Shown piece after piece: positions 9,548 to 18,674 of a stretch of DNA of 64,000 bases. The stretch is from Rahnella inusitata (lineage in GTDB: Bacteria > Pseudomonadota > Gammaproteobacteria > Enterobacterales > Enterobacteriaceae), in assembly GCF_003263515.1 (NCBI RefSeq), contig NZ_JYDE01000011.1, positions 44,712-108,711 on the forward strand, read 5' to 3'. The notes under the pieces are model-generated. The model saw nothing but the letters and a program-made list of their open reading frames with translations. It did no database searches and was not told the origin of the DNA. The translations under genes and the position numbers were made by a program. Position 1 is the first letter of the stretch. Each line of letters starts with the position of its first letter.

Positions 9548-9657
9548 TGAGTCGGATCTGAATTTGGTCTGAATTACGCCGGTGACTCTTTTCGCCCCGT
9601 GATTTTCTGTGCTTCAACGCGTTGTCCACTTTCTGTCATTCTTGGGAGAACGGGCAC

Positions 9658-10608
9658 ATGCTGAGTGCTTTTAAATTAGAAAACAGCCGCTTATCCCGTT
9701 TAGAGCTGGACGAGGCAGACGATCTCAAAACCTCATTGTGGGTTGATTTGGTCGAGCCTGATGAGCAAGAGCGCGAGCGCGTTCAACATGAATTAGGGCA
9801 AAGCCTGGCGACGCGTCCCGAACTGGATGACATCGAAGCCTCCGCACGTTTCTTCGAAGACGAAGACGGCCTGCACATTCACTCCTTCTTTTACTATGAA
9901 GATGCCGAAGACCACGCGGGCAACAGCACCGTAGCATTTACCGTGCGTGAAGGTCGTCTTTACACCCTGCGCGAGCGTGAGTTACCGGCGTTTCGTCTTT
10001 ACCGTATGCGCGCCAGAAACCAGACGCTGGTCGATGGCAATGCTTACGAGCTGCTGCTGGATTTGTTCGAAACCAAAATCGAACAGCTGGCGGATGAAAT
10101 CGAAAATATTTATAGCGATCTGGAAAAACTCAGCCGCGTGATCATGGAAGGGCATCAGGGCGACGAATATGACGCCGCGCTGTCCACGCTGGCAGAGCTG
10201 GAGGATATCGGCTGGAAAGTGCGTTTGTGTCTGATGGATACCCAACGCGCGCTGAACTTCCTGGTGCGCAAAGCCCGCTTACCCGCAGGCCAGCTGGAGC
10301 AGGCGCGCGAAGTGTTGCGCGATATCGAATCCCTGCTGCCGCACAACGAATCCCTGTTCCAGAAGGTGAACTTCCTGATGCAGGCGGCGATGGGCTTTAT
10401 CAACATCGAGCAGAACCGCATCATCAAGATCTTCTCGGTCGTTTCCGTGGTGTTCCTGCCGCCGACGCTGGTGGCATCAAGCTACGGGATGAACTTCGAA
10501 TTCATGCCTGAGCTGAAATGGGCATTTGGTTATCCGGGCGCAATCGGTCTGATGATCATCGCCGGGCTGGCGCCGTACCTGTATTTCAAACGTAAAAACT
10601 GGCTGTAA
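9658..10608 (+). CDS. corA: Magnesium/cobalt/nickel channel CorA
   Basis: Main constitutive Mg2+ uptake channel, a homopentamer in the inner membrane. The protein is 316 aa, exactly the E. coli length, from the ATG at 9658 after GGGAGAACGGGCAC. A large acidic cytoplasmic domain (1-255) includes the long stalk helix. Two membrane helices follow (about 260-280 and 292-312), and the [10 protein letters not shown] signature between them holds the GMN selectivity motif. The basic tail KRKNWL is conserved. It is preceded by a leader with a small ORF and hairpins, and followed by a bidirectional terminator shared with rarD. Confidence 0.98.
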   Translation: MLSAFKLENSRLSRLELDEADDLKTSLWVDLVEPDEQERERVQHELGQSLATRPELDDIEASARFFEDEDGLHIHSFFYYEDAEDHAGNSTVAFTVREGRLYTLRERELPAFRLYRMRARNQTLVDGNAYELLLDLFETKIEQLADEIENIYSDLEKLSRVIMEGHQGDEYDAALSTLAELEDIGWKVRLCLMDTQRALNFLVRKARLPAGQLEQAREVLRDIESLLPHNESLFQKVNFLMQAAMGFINIEQNRIIKIFSVVSVVFLPPTLVASSYGMNFEFMPELKWAFGYPGAIGLMIIAGLAPYLYFKRKNWL

Positions 10609-10627
10609 TCGTTTTTACGCGGACAAC

Positions 10628-10652
10628 AAAAAGCCCCTGAACGGGGCTTTTT
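10628..10652. terminator. Bidirectional terminator between corA and rarD
   Basis: AAAAAGCCCC, loop, GGGGCTTTTT. Stem GCCCC at 10633-10637 and GGGGC at 10643-10647 with A-run and T-run on both sides, so it can stop both convergent genes. Confidence 0.9.
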
Positions 10653-10659
10653 GTTGCTG

Positions 10660-11568
10660 TTAGGCTTTCGCCGTCATACCTCGACGCAGACGGCCCTGCG
10701 TGTAAAGCGCGTCGGTGATAAAGCACAGCAGGCCGGCCCAGATAAAGCCGAAGGTGATGAGCTGCGAGGTATTTACCGTTTCGCCGTAGAACACCACCGC
10801 CAGCAGGAACATCAACGTCGGGCCGAGATACTGGAAAAAGCCCAGCGTCGAGAGCTTCAGCCGTGCAGCCGCTGCGGTAAAGAACAGTAGCGGAATGGTG
10901 GTGATGATCCCCGCCGCCATCAGCAGTAAATCCAGTGACCATGGATTCGCCGACAGATTGCTGGTCGGGCTGTTAGCGATAAAGAACAGATAAACGCCCG
11001 CCAGCGGCAGCAGCCAAAGTGTTTCGATGAGCATGCCGGTCTGAGAATCCACACCGATTTTCTTACGCAGCAGGCCGTAAAAAGCGAACGTGAGCGACAG
11101 CCCCAGCCCGATGATCGGCACCGAGCCAAACATCCAGACCTGAATCAGCACACCGGCAAATGCCAGCACCACCGCGAGCCATTGCAAACTCCGGAACCTT
11201 TCGCGCAAAAACAGCATGCCGAGCACGACATTCACCAGCGGGCTGATAAAGTAACCAAGGCTAGCTTCGAGAATGTGGTTATTGTTAATCGCCCAGATAA
11301 AAATCAGCCAATTCCCACCGATAAACAGGGCGGTGATGAGTAACATGCCGACTTTCTTTGGTTGTGCGAGTACCCGCCGGACGTCACCCCAGCTGCGGCT
11401 GACGGACAGGAGCACTAACATAAAGAAGAACGACCAGATGACCCGATGGGTAAGGATTTCATCGGCAGGCACTTCTTTGATGAGCTTGAAATACGCCGGA
11501 GCGATCCCCCAAATCAAATAGGCGATAAAGGCAAAAATGACGCCTTGCCGGGTACGTTGTGCATCCAT
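10660..11568 (-). CDS. rarD: EamA-family transporter RarD
   Basis: Inner-membrane protein of 302 aa with about ten predicted membrane helices in two EamA (DMT superfamily) repeats (about residues 8-145 and 155-290). The conserved start RQGVIFAFIAYLIWGIAPAY and the internal ASLGYFISPLVNV and FFQYLGPTLMFLLAV segments match RarD. The name comes from chloramphenicol-resistance screens in other bacteria; the real substrate is not established. It lies convergent to corA and about 80 bases downstream of yigI on the same strand, so the two may share a transcript. Confidence 0.93.
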   Translation of the reverse strand: MDAQRTRQGVIFAFIAYLIWGIAPAYFKLIKEVPADEILTHRVIWSFFFMLVLLSVSRSWGDVRRVLAQPKKVGMLLITALFIGGNWLIFIWAINNNHILEASLGYFISPLVNVVLGMLFLRERFRSLQWLAVVLAFAGVLIQVWMFGSVPIIGLGLSLTFAFYGLLRKKIGVDSQTGMLIETLWLLPLAGVYLFFIANSPTSNLSANPWSLDLLLMAAGIITTIPLLFFTAAAARLKLSTLGFFQYLGPTLMFLLAVVFYGETVNTSQLITFGFIWAGLLCFITDALYTQGRLRRGMTAKA

Positions 11569-11648
11569 GTGGGTACCTGAAGTAAAAAATAAGAAGGAAA
11601 GGTTGCGAGTGTAACGGGTTTACGTCGCCTGATTTCTTTTTCGACGTC

Positions 11649-12131
11649 TCAGCCAACCATGTAGGTCGCGGTCGTTGTCGCTATATGTACGCCGGTGTCA
11701 TTGTGCAGATCGACGCGGGCGACAGAAACTTTATTCCCGGCGCGGATCAGGCTGGCTGAGGCGATAAAATATTCGCCACGGCCGGGGCGCAGGTAATCGA
11801 CCCGTAAATCGACAGTACCCATTTTTGACAGGCGCTGGCGCATTTCTGCTTCGAGCAACGGGTGGTCGGGTTTGTCGCGGCGGATCAACGAACTGGTGAC
11901 GCACACCAGCCCGGCAGCGACGTCGAGCACTGCGGCGATCACCCCACCGTGTAAGATTTTTTGTGCTGCGTTGCCAACCAGTTTGGTTTGATTAGCGAAT
12001 TTCAGCTCCGCGTAATCGCAGTCGAGACGTTTAAGCTCCAGACCGAGTTCGCGGTTAAAAGGCATGTCATAAACGAAAATATTGCCAATCAGCTGCAGGG
12101 CAGCTTCGTGGCTGAGGGATGACGCGGACAT
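11649..12131 (-). CDS. yigI: Hotdog-fold thioesterase YigI
   Basis: PaaI-type acyl-CoA thioesterase family protein of 160 aa (E. coli YigI 155). The hotdog signature is visible as [18 protein letters not shown] near residue 80, where HGG-x8-D is the usual catalytic arrangement. The C-terminal strands hold [13 protein letters not shown] and [15 protein letters not shown]. coli YigI is reported to act on medium- and long-chain acyl-CoAs; the natural substrate here is inferred. It is divergent from pldA, and the 238-base spacer between them has no recognisable operator. Confidence 0.9.
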   Translation of the reverse strand: MSASSLSHEAALQLIGNIFVYDMPFNRELGLELKRLDCDYAELKFANQTKLVGNAAQKILHGGVIAAVLDVAAGLVCVTSSLIRRDKPDHPLLEAEMRQRLSKMGTVDLRVDYLRPGRGEYFIASASLIRAGNKVSVARVDLHNDTGVHIATTTATYMVG

Positions 12132-12369
12132 GAAAGGTTTCCTGATCCAAACGACTGAGCGTTATAGTCGCCCAACTAGTTAACGAAATGTTGATTTTAT
12201 GTGCCAAGGACAGTGAATTCTACCTCGTGCATGATAAATCTATTCATTACTCTTGCGCGAATGTATATGTGTGTAAAATGCTCTGCTTTGTTTCTGAATA
12301 CCGGCCTTTAGCTGGCTATTTCAAACCATCAATTCTAAAAAACATTAAACACTATAGGGTGAGGAAAAA

Positions 12370-13248
12370 ATGCGTAAAACTTGGGCTGTCGGGGCCACCA
12401 TGTTGGCGTTGCCATTGCTGGGACATGCAGAAGAAGCAACGGTACAGGAAGTGCATGATAAACCGGCAGTGCGTGGCAGCATCATCGCCAGCATGTTGCA
12501 GGATCACGATAACCCGTTCACGCTTTATCCTTACGAATCGAACTACCTGCTTTATACCGATACCAGCAATATCAACAAGAAAGCCATCCAGTCTTATGAC
12601 TGGGCAAATAAAGCGCGTCATGACGAAGTCGCCTTCCAGCTGAGCCTGGCCTTCCCGCTGTGGCGTGGCATTGCCGGTGATAACTCGGTGCTCGGTGCAT
12701 CCTATACACAGAAATCCTTCTGGCAGCTTTCTAACAGTGGGCAGTCTTCACCTTTCCGTGAAACTAACTACGAACCGCAGCTATTCCTGGCGTGGGCGAC
12801 GGATTACGACTTCCTGGGCTGGACGCTGCGTGAAGCTGAATACGGCGTGAGCCACCAGTCAAACGGTCGCTCAGACCCGACGTCGCGCAGCTGGAACCGC
12901 GTCTATGCGCGCTTTATGGCCCAGCACGGCAACTGGCAGGTAGATCTCAAGCCGTGGTATCGCATTCCTGAAAGTGAAGAAAATGATGATAACCGCGACA
13001 TCACCAAATACATGGGGTATTACCGTCTGAAAGTCGGTTATGCGTGGGGCGACAGCGTGTTCAGTGTGGAAAGCCGTTACAACTGGAACACCGGCTACGG
13101 CGGCGCGACCACTGGCTGGAGCTACCCGATTTCCAAGCACGTACGCTTCTACACGCAGGTGTTCAGTGGTTACGGTGAGTCATTGATTGACTACAACCAC
13201 AAGCAAACTCGCGTGGGTGTGGGTATCATGCTTAACGATATGATGTAA
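12370..13248 (+). CDS. pldA: Outer membrane phospholipase A (OmpLA)
   Basis: Calcium-dependent serine hydrolase in the outer membrane that removes phospholipids misplaced in the outer leaflet. The protein is 292 aa with a signal peptide of about 20 residues (cleavage after GHA). It then forms a 12-strand beta barrel. The catalytic triad is visible in SHQSNGRSDPTSRSWNRVY: His162, nucleophile Ser164 and Asn176. It dimerises to become active (known for E. coli OmpLA). The start follows GGGTGAGGAAAAA. Its stop codon lies at the very edge of an ERIC repeat, so the repeat forms its 3' untranslated region. Confidence 0.97.
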   Translation: MRKTWAVGATMLALPLLGHAEEATVQEVHDKPAVRGSIIASMLQDHDNPFTLYPYESNYLLYTDTSNINKKAIQSYDWANKARHDEVAFQLSLAFPLWRGIAGDNSVLGASYTQKSFWQLSNSGQSSPFRETNYEPQLFLAWATDYDFLGWTLREAEYGVSHQSNGRSDPTSRSWNRVYARFMAQHGNWQVDLKPWYRIPESEENDDNRDITKYMGYYRLKVGYAWGDSVFSVESRYNWNTGYGGATTGWSYPISKHVRFYTQVFSGYGESLIDYNHKQTRVGVGIMLNDMM

Positions 13249-13373
13249 TACCCGTCATACTTCAGGTTGCAGATCTGCTGGTTGCGCCCGGTTCCCCGAA
13301 TCACTTACTCAGATAAGTTTATCGGGATGCCCTCACTTGCCGCCTTCCTGCCACCCGAATTATTTAGGGTATA
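13248..13373. repeat. ERIC element (intergenic repeat unit)
   Basis: A 126-bp imperfect palindrome with inverted ends ATACCC (13248-13253) and GGGTAT (13368-13373). Internal parts match the known ERIC consensus: CCGTCATACTTCAGGTTGCAG, GAATCACTTACTCAGATAAG, TTGCCGCCTTCCTGC and CGAATTATTTAGGG. The full-length element is 127 bp. It spans the end of pldA and most of the pldA-recQ gap, would fold into one long hairpin in RNA, and could affect pldA mRNA stability or recQ read-through. Confidence 0.88.
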
Positions 13374-13443
13374 TAATATTGTTGCAGTACAGCCCCGGCG
13401 GCTTTAGGGCTTAGCCGGGTGGTTTGAACAGTTGGGGAATTGA

Positions 13444-15276
13444 GTGTCTACGGCGGCAGTGATAAATAAAGAAGAGCTGGCTCATCAGGTATTACGCGAT
13501 ACCTTCGGCTATCAGCAATTCAGACCGGGTCAGCAAACGATCATCAATACCGCCATTTCTGGCCGGGATTGTCTGGTGGTGATGCCGACCGGCGGCGGTA
13601 AGTCGCTGTGCTATCAAATCCCTGCGCTGGTGATGGACGGCCTGACGCTGGTGGTTTCACCGCTCATCTCCCTGATGAAAGATCAGGTCGACCAACTGAT
13701 GGCGGCGGGTGTTGAAGCCGGCTGCCTGAACTCGACCCAAACCCGCGAGCAACAGCAGGAAGTGATGGCAGGCTGCCGTACCGGCCGCATCAAAATGCTG
13801 TATATCGCGCCGGAACGTCTGATGCTGGGGGATTTCCTCGAGCAGTTGCAACAGTGGAATCCGGCGATGCTTGCCGTCGATGAAGCCCACTGTATTTCCC
13901 AATGGGGACACGATTTCCGACCAGAATACCGTGCACTGGGCCAGCTCAAACTGCGTTATCCGCAACTGCCGGTGATCGCGCTGACGGCGACCGCTGATGA
14001 AGCGACCCGCAACGACATCGTCCGTCTGCTGGAGCTTAACGATCCGCTGATTCAGGTCAGCAGTTTCGATCGTCCCAATATCCGTTACACGCTGGTGGAG
14101 AAGTTTAAACCGCTCGATCAGCTGATTCGCTTCGTGCAAGACCAGCGCGGCAAAAGCGGCATTATTTATTGCAACAGCCGCGCCAAAGTCGAAGACACCG
14201 CCGCGCGCCTGCAAAGCCGTGGTCTGAGCGTGGGTGCTTATCACGCCGGTCTGGACAACGATACCCGCGCCCGCGTGCAGGAAGGTTTCCAGCGTGATGA
14301 TTTGCAAATTGTGGTCGCCACCGTGGCGTTCGGCATGGGCATCAACAAGCCCAACGTGCGTTTCGTGGTTCACTTTGATATTCCGCGCACCATTGAGTCT
14401 TACTATCAGGAAACGGGCCGTGCCGGGCGTGATGGCCTGCCTGCCGAAGCGGTGCTGTTGTACGATCCGGCCGATATGGCATGGCTGCGCCGCTGTCTGG
14501 AAGAAAAACCGGCCGGTGCGCAACAGGATGTCGAACGTCACAAACTGAATGCGATGAACGCTTTTGCGGAAGCGCAAACCTGCCGCCGTCTGGTGTTGTT
14601 GAATTACTTCGGCGAAGGCAAACAGAACGCCTGCGGTAACTGCGACGTTTGTCTTGATCCGCCAAAACGCTACGACGGCCTGCTGGACGCGCAAAAAGCG
14701 CTGTCAGTGGTCGCACGCGTCGGACAACGCTTTGGTTTAGGTTACGTGGTCGAAGTGCTGCGCGGCTCGAATAATCAGCGCATCCGCGAATACGGGCATG
14801 AGAAACTGAGCGTCTACGGCATCGGTAAAGAACACAGCAACGAACACTGGACCAGCGTGGTACGCCAGCTGATCCACCTCGGGCTGATTATGCAAAATAT
14901 CGCCATGCATTCGGCATTACAGTTGACCGAAGCGGCGCGTCCGGTACTGCGCGGAGAAATCCCTTTGCAGCTGGCGGTACCGCGTATTCAAACGCTGAAG
15001 ATTAAAAGCCCGTCCCGCCAGAAAGCTTATGGCGGCAATTACGATCACAAGCTGTTTGCCAAACTGCGCAAGCTGCGTAAGTCGCTGGCCGATGACAATA
15101 ATGTGCCACCGTACGTGGTGTTTAACGACACAACGCTGCTGGAAATGGCTGAACATCTGCCGATAAGCCCAAGCGATTTGCTGGATATCACCGGCGTCGG
15201 CCAGCGCAAGCTGGAAAAATTCGGGCGACCGTTTATGGCGATGATCCGCGATCACATCGATAACGGCGACGACTAA
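13444..15276 (+). CDS. recQ: ATP-dependent DNA helicase RecQ
   Basis: 3'-5' SF2 helicase that works with RecF-pathway repair and topoisomerase III. It begins with GTG at 13444, after a GGGGAAT ribosome site, and is 610 aa (E. coli 609). Walker A is MPTGGGKS (Lys53). The DEAH box lies near residue 146 ([18 protein letters not shown]). The zinc-binding cysteines are in the segment [12 protein letters not shown] to CGNCDVC near residues 380-405. A winged helix follows, and an HRDC domain fills the last 80 residues ([23 protein letters not shown]). It lies just downstream of the ERIC repeat. Confidence 0.97.
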   Translation: MSTAAVINKEELAHQVLRDTFGYQQFRPGQQTIINTAISGRDCLVVMPTGGGKSLCYQIPALVMDGLTLVVSPLISLMKDQVDQLMAAGVEAGCLNSTQTREQQQEVMAGCRTGRIKMLYIAPERLMLGDFLEQLQQWNPAMLAVDEAHCISQWGHDFRPEYRALGQLKLRYPQLPVIALTATADEATRNDIVRLLELNDPLIQVSSFDRPNIRYTLVEKFKPLDQLIRFVQDQRGKSGIIYCNSRAKVEDTAARLQSRGLSVGAYHAGLDNDTRARVQEGFQRDDLQIVVATVAFGMGINKPNVRFVVHFDIPRTIESYYQETGRAGRDGLPAEAVLLYDPADMAWLRRCLEEKPAGAQQDVERHKLNAMNAFAEAQTCRRLVLLNYFGEGKQNACGNCDVCLDPPKRYDGLLDAQKALSVVARVGQRFGLGYVVEVLRGSNNQRIREYGHEKLSVYGIGKEHSNEHWTSVVRQLIHLGLIMQNIAMHSALQLTEAARPVLRGEIPLQLAVPRIQTLKIKSPSRQKAYGGNYDHKLFAKLRKLRKSLADDNNVPPYVVFNDTTLLEMAEHLPISPSDLLDITGVGQRKLEKFGRPFMAMIRDHIDNGDD

Positions 15277-15314
15277 CAGATTCGAATACCTACACATAAC
15301 ACAGAGAGTTAATC

Positions 15315-15941
15315 ATGCTGACGCTGTTTCTGATGGTTGCGATGGTGCATATGATCGCACTGGCCAGTCCCGGTCCGGACTTCTTCTTTGTTTCGCAAAC
15401 GGCGGCCAGCCGCTCGCGTAAAGAAGCGATGATGGGGGTCATTGGTATTACGCTGGGTGTCGCGGTATGGGCAGCGGTGGCGCTGATGGGCCTGCATCTG
15501 ATCCTGCAAAAAATGGCCTGGCTGCATCAGATTATTACCGTCGGCGGTGGCCTGTACCTGTGCTGGATGGGGTGGCAGTTACTGAAATCTGCACGTTCTA
15601 AAAAGCAGGACGGCGGAGCTGAAACCGACGTCGCTGTCGCATTACCCGCGCGTGGTCGCACCTTTATGCGCGGGCTGCTGACCAATCTGTCCAACCCGAA
15701 AGCCGTCGTCTACTTCGGCAGCGTGTTCTCGATGTTCGTGGGCGACAGCGTCAGCGGCGGCGAGCGTTCAGCCATATTCCTGTTAATCGTGATTGAAACC
15801 CTGGCCTGGTTCTCTCTAGTCGCCATGGTCTTTGCGCTGCCGAAAATGCGTCGCGGCTATCAGCGTTTAGCCAAATGGATTGATGGCGTCGCGGGCGTGG
15901 TATTTGCCGGATTCGGTATCGCGTTAATTGTAAATCGTTGA
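15315..15941 (+). CDS. rhtC: LysE-family threonine exporter RhtC
   Basis: Inner-membrane amino acid exporter of 208 aa with about six hydrophobic segments. The LysE/RhtB family signature appears near the N-terminus as IALASPGPDFFFVSQTA, and LLTNLSNPKAVVYFGSVF lies near the middle. E. coli RhtC exports threonine. It follows recQ with a 38-base gap that contains an AGAG ribosome site, and is convergent with the paralogue rhtB across a shared terminator, as in E. coli. Confidence 0.94.
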   Translation: MLTLFLMVAMVHMIALASPGPDFFFVSQTAASRSRKEAMMGVIGITLGVAVWAAVALMGLHLILQKMAWLHQIITVGGGLYLCWMGWQLLKSARSKKQDGGAETDVAVALPARGRTFMRGLLTNLSNPKAVVYFGSVFSMFVGDSVSGGERSAIFLLIVIETLAWFSLVAMVFALPKMRRGYQRLAKWIDGVAGVVFAGFGIALIVNR

Positions 15942-15959
15942 TCTGAACGTTAAGCGCAT

Positions 15960-15993
15960 AAAAAAGGGTCCGGCTAAATACCGGACCCTTTTT
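15960..15993. terminator. Bidirectional terminator between rhtC and rhtB
   Basis: Stem GGGTCCGG (15966-15973), loop CTAAATA, stem CCGGACCC (15981-15988), with A-run before and T-run after. It serves both convergent genes. Confidence 0.92.
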
Positions 15994-16006
15994 GCATTCT
16001 GAGGAC

Positions 16007-16627
16007 TTAAACTTTGCGCGCACTCGCCAGTAAAACCCCCACCAGCATAAACAGCGAACCGAAAATGCGGTTGAGCAACTGCATCTGTTTTGGCGCCTTC
16101 ACCCAGCCCGCAATGCGCGTTGCCAGCGTGGCGTAACCGATCATCACAATGATATCGACCACCACCGTCGTAACGCCTAACACCACGTATTGTGCAGCCT
16201 GCGGCTGGTGAGGAATGATAAACTGCGGGAACAGTGCCGCCAGAAAGACGATGCTTTTGGGATTGGTGAGGTTCACCAGAATGGCGCGTTTGAACAGACG
16301 ACGGCGCGGCATACTGCTGGCCAGAGCGTTCAGGTCAATCGCCCCGGCAGAGCGCCACTGGCAGATACCCAGCCAGATGAGATACGCCGCGCCCAGCCAT
16401 TTGAGCATCTCAAACGCCAGCAGCGATTGTGAAATCAGCGCGCCAAGGCCGATACCTACCAGCACGATGTGGATTGACAATCCCAGTTGCAATCCGGCAA
16501 TCGACGCCACTGCGCCGCGATAGCCGTGACTGATGCCGGTGCTCATCGTATTGATTGCGCCGGAACCTGGGGACAGACTTAAAATAGAAGTAGTGAGCAG
16601 GTAGGTTAACCACCAGTCCAGTGTCAT
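16007..16627 (-). CDS. rhtB: LysE-family homoserine/homoserine lactone exporter RhtB
   Basis: Inner-membrane exporter of 206 aa, same length as E. coli RhtB, which exports homoserine and its lactone. The signature [13 protein letters not shown] lies near residue 20 and [21 protein letters not shown] near residue 125; six hydrophobic segments. The frame extends to 16678, but [11 protein letters not shown] at 16627 matches the family start and is preceded by CAGGGAGTC. It is divergent from pldB across about 120 bases. Confidence 0.94.
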   Translation of the reverse strand: MTLDWWLTYLLTTSILSLSPGSGAINTMSTGISHGYRGAVASIAGLQLGLSIHIVLVGIGLGALISQSLLAFEMLKWLGAAYLIWLGICQWRSAGAIDLNALASSMPRRRLFKRAILVNLTNPKSIVFLAALFPQFIIPHQPQAAQYVVLGVTTVVVDIIVMIGYATLATRIAGWVKAPKQMQLLNRIFGSLFMLVGVLLASARKV

Positions 16628-16749
16628 TGCGAGACTCCCTGAATACGTTTTATGTTGTTTTATGGCACAATACGCCATTGTCTATAGTTGTGCTATAGCT
16701 CACAAATAACACTTTTCTCCTCTGCGACTCACAAATTTGGATCAATTGA

Positions 16750-17742
16750 ATGTCTGCGAATTACGCAAGTTGGTTAACACGTGAAAAGGAGTTTGCCGCC
16801 TTTGCGACCGGGCCTTTGCTTGATTTCTGGCGTACGCGTGAGGAAGGTGAGTTTAACGGCGTTGACGATGTCCCGATCCGCTACGTCCGGTTCTGTTCCC
16901 CTCATCATGATAAAGTCATCATGGTGTCACCGGGCCGTATCGAAAGTTACGTAAAATACCCCGAAGTAGCCTACGATTTATTCCACTGTGGCTACGATGT
17001 AATGATTGTCGATCATCGCGGGCAGGGGCGTTCCGGCAGGATGCTTGACGATCCACACTGCGGTCACGTCCAGCACTTTGATGATTATGTAGAAGATTTT
17101 GAGCGCTTTTATCAGCTGGAAATTGCGCCCCGTCAGTACGAGAAAAAGTTCGCGCTGGCACACTCTATGGGGGGGGCAATTCTGGCGCTGTATCTGGCGA
17201 AGAACCCGCAAAGCTTTGATGCGGCGGCCTTGCTGGCCCCGATGACCGGCATTTATTTGCCGATGCCGGGCTGGATATCCCGCCGGATCCTCAACTGGGC
17301 GGAAAACCGTCCGGTTCGTCGCGATGGCTATGCGCTCGGCACGGGCCACTGGCGGCCACTGCCGTTTGTGGTGAATCGTCTGACTCACAGCCGCGAACGT
17401 TATCGCCGCAATCTGCGCTACTACGCCGATTATCCCGAGCTGCAAGTCGGCGGGCCAACGTATCACTGGGTGCGTGAAGGTATCGACGCCGGGATGCATA
17501 TCCTGAAAGAAGCCGAGAAAATCACCACGCCCGTCCTTTTATTGCAGGCAAGCGAAGACCGTGTGGTCGACAACCGGTCTCATCTTGCTTTTTGTCAGGC
17601 CATGGCCGTTGCGGGTCACCCTTGTGAAGGGGATAAACCGCTGGTCATTGAAGGCGCGCGCCATGAGATCCTGTTCGAGCGGGACGACCTCCGGGCACAG
17701 GCGCTGGACGCTATCATGCGCTTTTTTGCGCGACAGCATTAA
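16750..17742 (+). CDS. pldB: Lysophospholipase L2
   Basis: Alpha/beta hydrolase of 330 aa (E. coli 340) that deacylates lysophospholipids at the inner membrane. The nucleophile elbow is AHSMGGAI (G-x-S-x-G-like; Ser near residue 140). The acid and His appear as ASEDRVVD and EGARHEILFE near the C-terminus. An oxidation-free start follows TTGAATG. A run of eight G (17169-17176) falls exactly in the nucleophile elbow codons. It is followed 47 bases later by yigL. In E. coli the pldB-yigL transcript is processed and stabilised by the small RNA SgrS; I did not identify a pairing site here. Confidence 0.95.
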   Translation: MSANYASWLTREKEFAAFATGPLLDFWRTREEGEFNGVDDVPIRYVRFCSPHHDKVIMVSPGRIESYVKYPEVAYDLFHCGYDVMIVDHRGQGRSGRMLDDPHCGHVQHFDDYVEDFERFYQLEIAPRQYEKKFALAHSMGGAILALYLAKNPQSFDAAALLAPMTGIYLPMPGWISRRILNWAENRPVRRDGYALGTGHWRPLPFVVNRLTHSRERYRRNLRYYADYPELQVGGPTYHWVREGIDAGMHILKEAEKITTPVLLLQASEDRVVDNRSHLAFCQAMAVAGHPCEGDKPLVIEGARHEILFERDDLRAQALDAIMRFFARQH

Positions 17743-17789
17743 TCCGCGGTACGCCGCGCACAACTCCATCAGAGGTTAGAACCTACGCT

Positions 17790-18593
17790 ATGTACCATGT
17801 TGTTGCTTCCGATTTAGATGGCACACTGCTATCACCTGACCATACCCTGAGCCCGTTCGCAAAAGAGACGCTCAAGCTGCTCACGCAGCGCGATGTGCAT
17901 TTTGTGTTCGCCACCGGGCGTCACCATATCGATGTCGCGCAGATGCGTGACAATCTGGAAATCAGCGCTTATATGATCACCTCGAACGGTGCGCGCGTGC
18001 ATAACACCGACGGTGAACTGATTTTCTCCCACAATCTGGACGAAGATATTGCCCGCGATCTTTTCGGCATCATGCACAACAATCCGGATATTCTGACCAA
18101 CGTTTACCGTAACGACGACTGGTACATGAACCGCGACCGCGCCGACCAGGACGATTTCTTCCGTGAATCCGTGTTCAAATACAAGTTGTACGAACCGGGT
18201 CTGCTGGAAACGGATGGCATCTGCAAAGTCTATTTCACCTGCGAAGATCACGAGAAACTGCTGCCGCTGGAAGAAGCGATCAATGCGCGCTGGGGCGATC
18301 GTGTAAACGTCAGCTTCTCGCTGCCGGTCTGTCTGGAAGTGATGGCAGGCGGCGTATCGAAAGGCCACGCGCTGGAATACGTCTCGAAACTGATGGGTTA
18401 CACGCTGAAAGACTGTATCGCCTTTGGCGATGGTCTGAATGACCTTGAGATGCTGAGCATGGCCGGAAAAGGCTGCCTGATGAGTGGCTCCCTGCCGCGC
18501 CTGAAAGCAGCGATGCCGGATGCGGAAATCATCGGTTCTAACGCCGACGATGCGGTACCGCATTACCTGCGCAGAATGTATCTGTCTGAATAA
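17790..18593 (+). CDS. yigL: HAD-superfamily (Cof-type) sugar/pyridoxal phosphatase YigL
   Basis: Cytoplasmic phosphatase of 267 aa (E. coli 266). E. coli YigL dephosphorylates pyridoxal phosphate and sugar phosphates and helps to relieve glucose-phosphate stress. Motif I is SDLDGTLLS with Asp8 and Asp10; motif II is FATGRHH. The C2-type cap lies between. Motif IV is FGDGLNDLEML near residue 213. It probably forms an operon with pldB and ends at a strong terminator shared with glpT. Confidence 0.95.
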   Translation: MYHVVASDLDGTLLSPDHTLSPFAKETLKLLTQRDVHFVFATGRHHIDVAQMRDNLEISAYMITSNGARVHNTDGELIFSHNLDEDIARDLFGIMHNNPDILTNVYRNDDWYMNRDRADQDDFFRESVFKYKLYEPGLLETDGICKVYFTCEDHEKLLPLEEAINARWGDRVNVSFSLPVCLEVMAGGVSKGHALEYVSKLMGYTLKDCIAFGDGLNDLEMLSMAGKGCLMSGSLPRLKAAMPDAEIIGSNADDAVPHYLRRMYLSE

Positions 18594-18625
18594 TCCCGAC
18601 GATGAAGTCTGTTAATCAGTAAAAG

Positions 18626-18651
18626 AAAAAGGCACCGTTCGGTGCCTTTTT
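18626..18651. terminator. Bidirectional terminator between yigL and glpT
   Basis: AAAAA-GGCACC-GTTC-GGTGCC-TTTTT (stem 18631-18636 and 18641-18646). Flanking A and T runs allow use by both convergent genes. Confidence 0.92.
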
Positions 18652-18674
18652 GCTATGCGTCATGACATTTGGAA

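Noticed and set aside
12188..12643. 151-codon plus-strand frame overlapping the start of pldA
   Set aside because: Its second half is a shadow of pldA in another frame. The first part lies in the AT-rich promoter region, with no ribosome site.
13657..14694. 345-codon minus-strand open frame inside recQ
   Set aside because: Antisense shadow of a strongly conserved gene in GC-rich codons. No ribosome site or recognisable protein.
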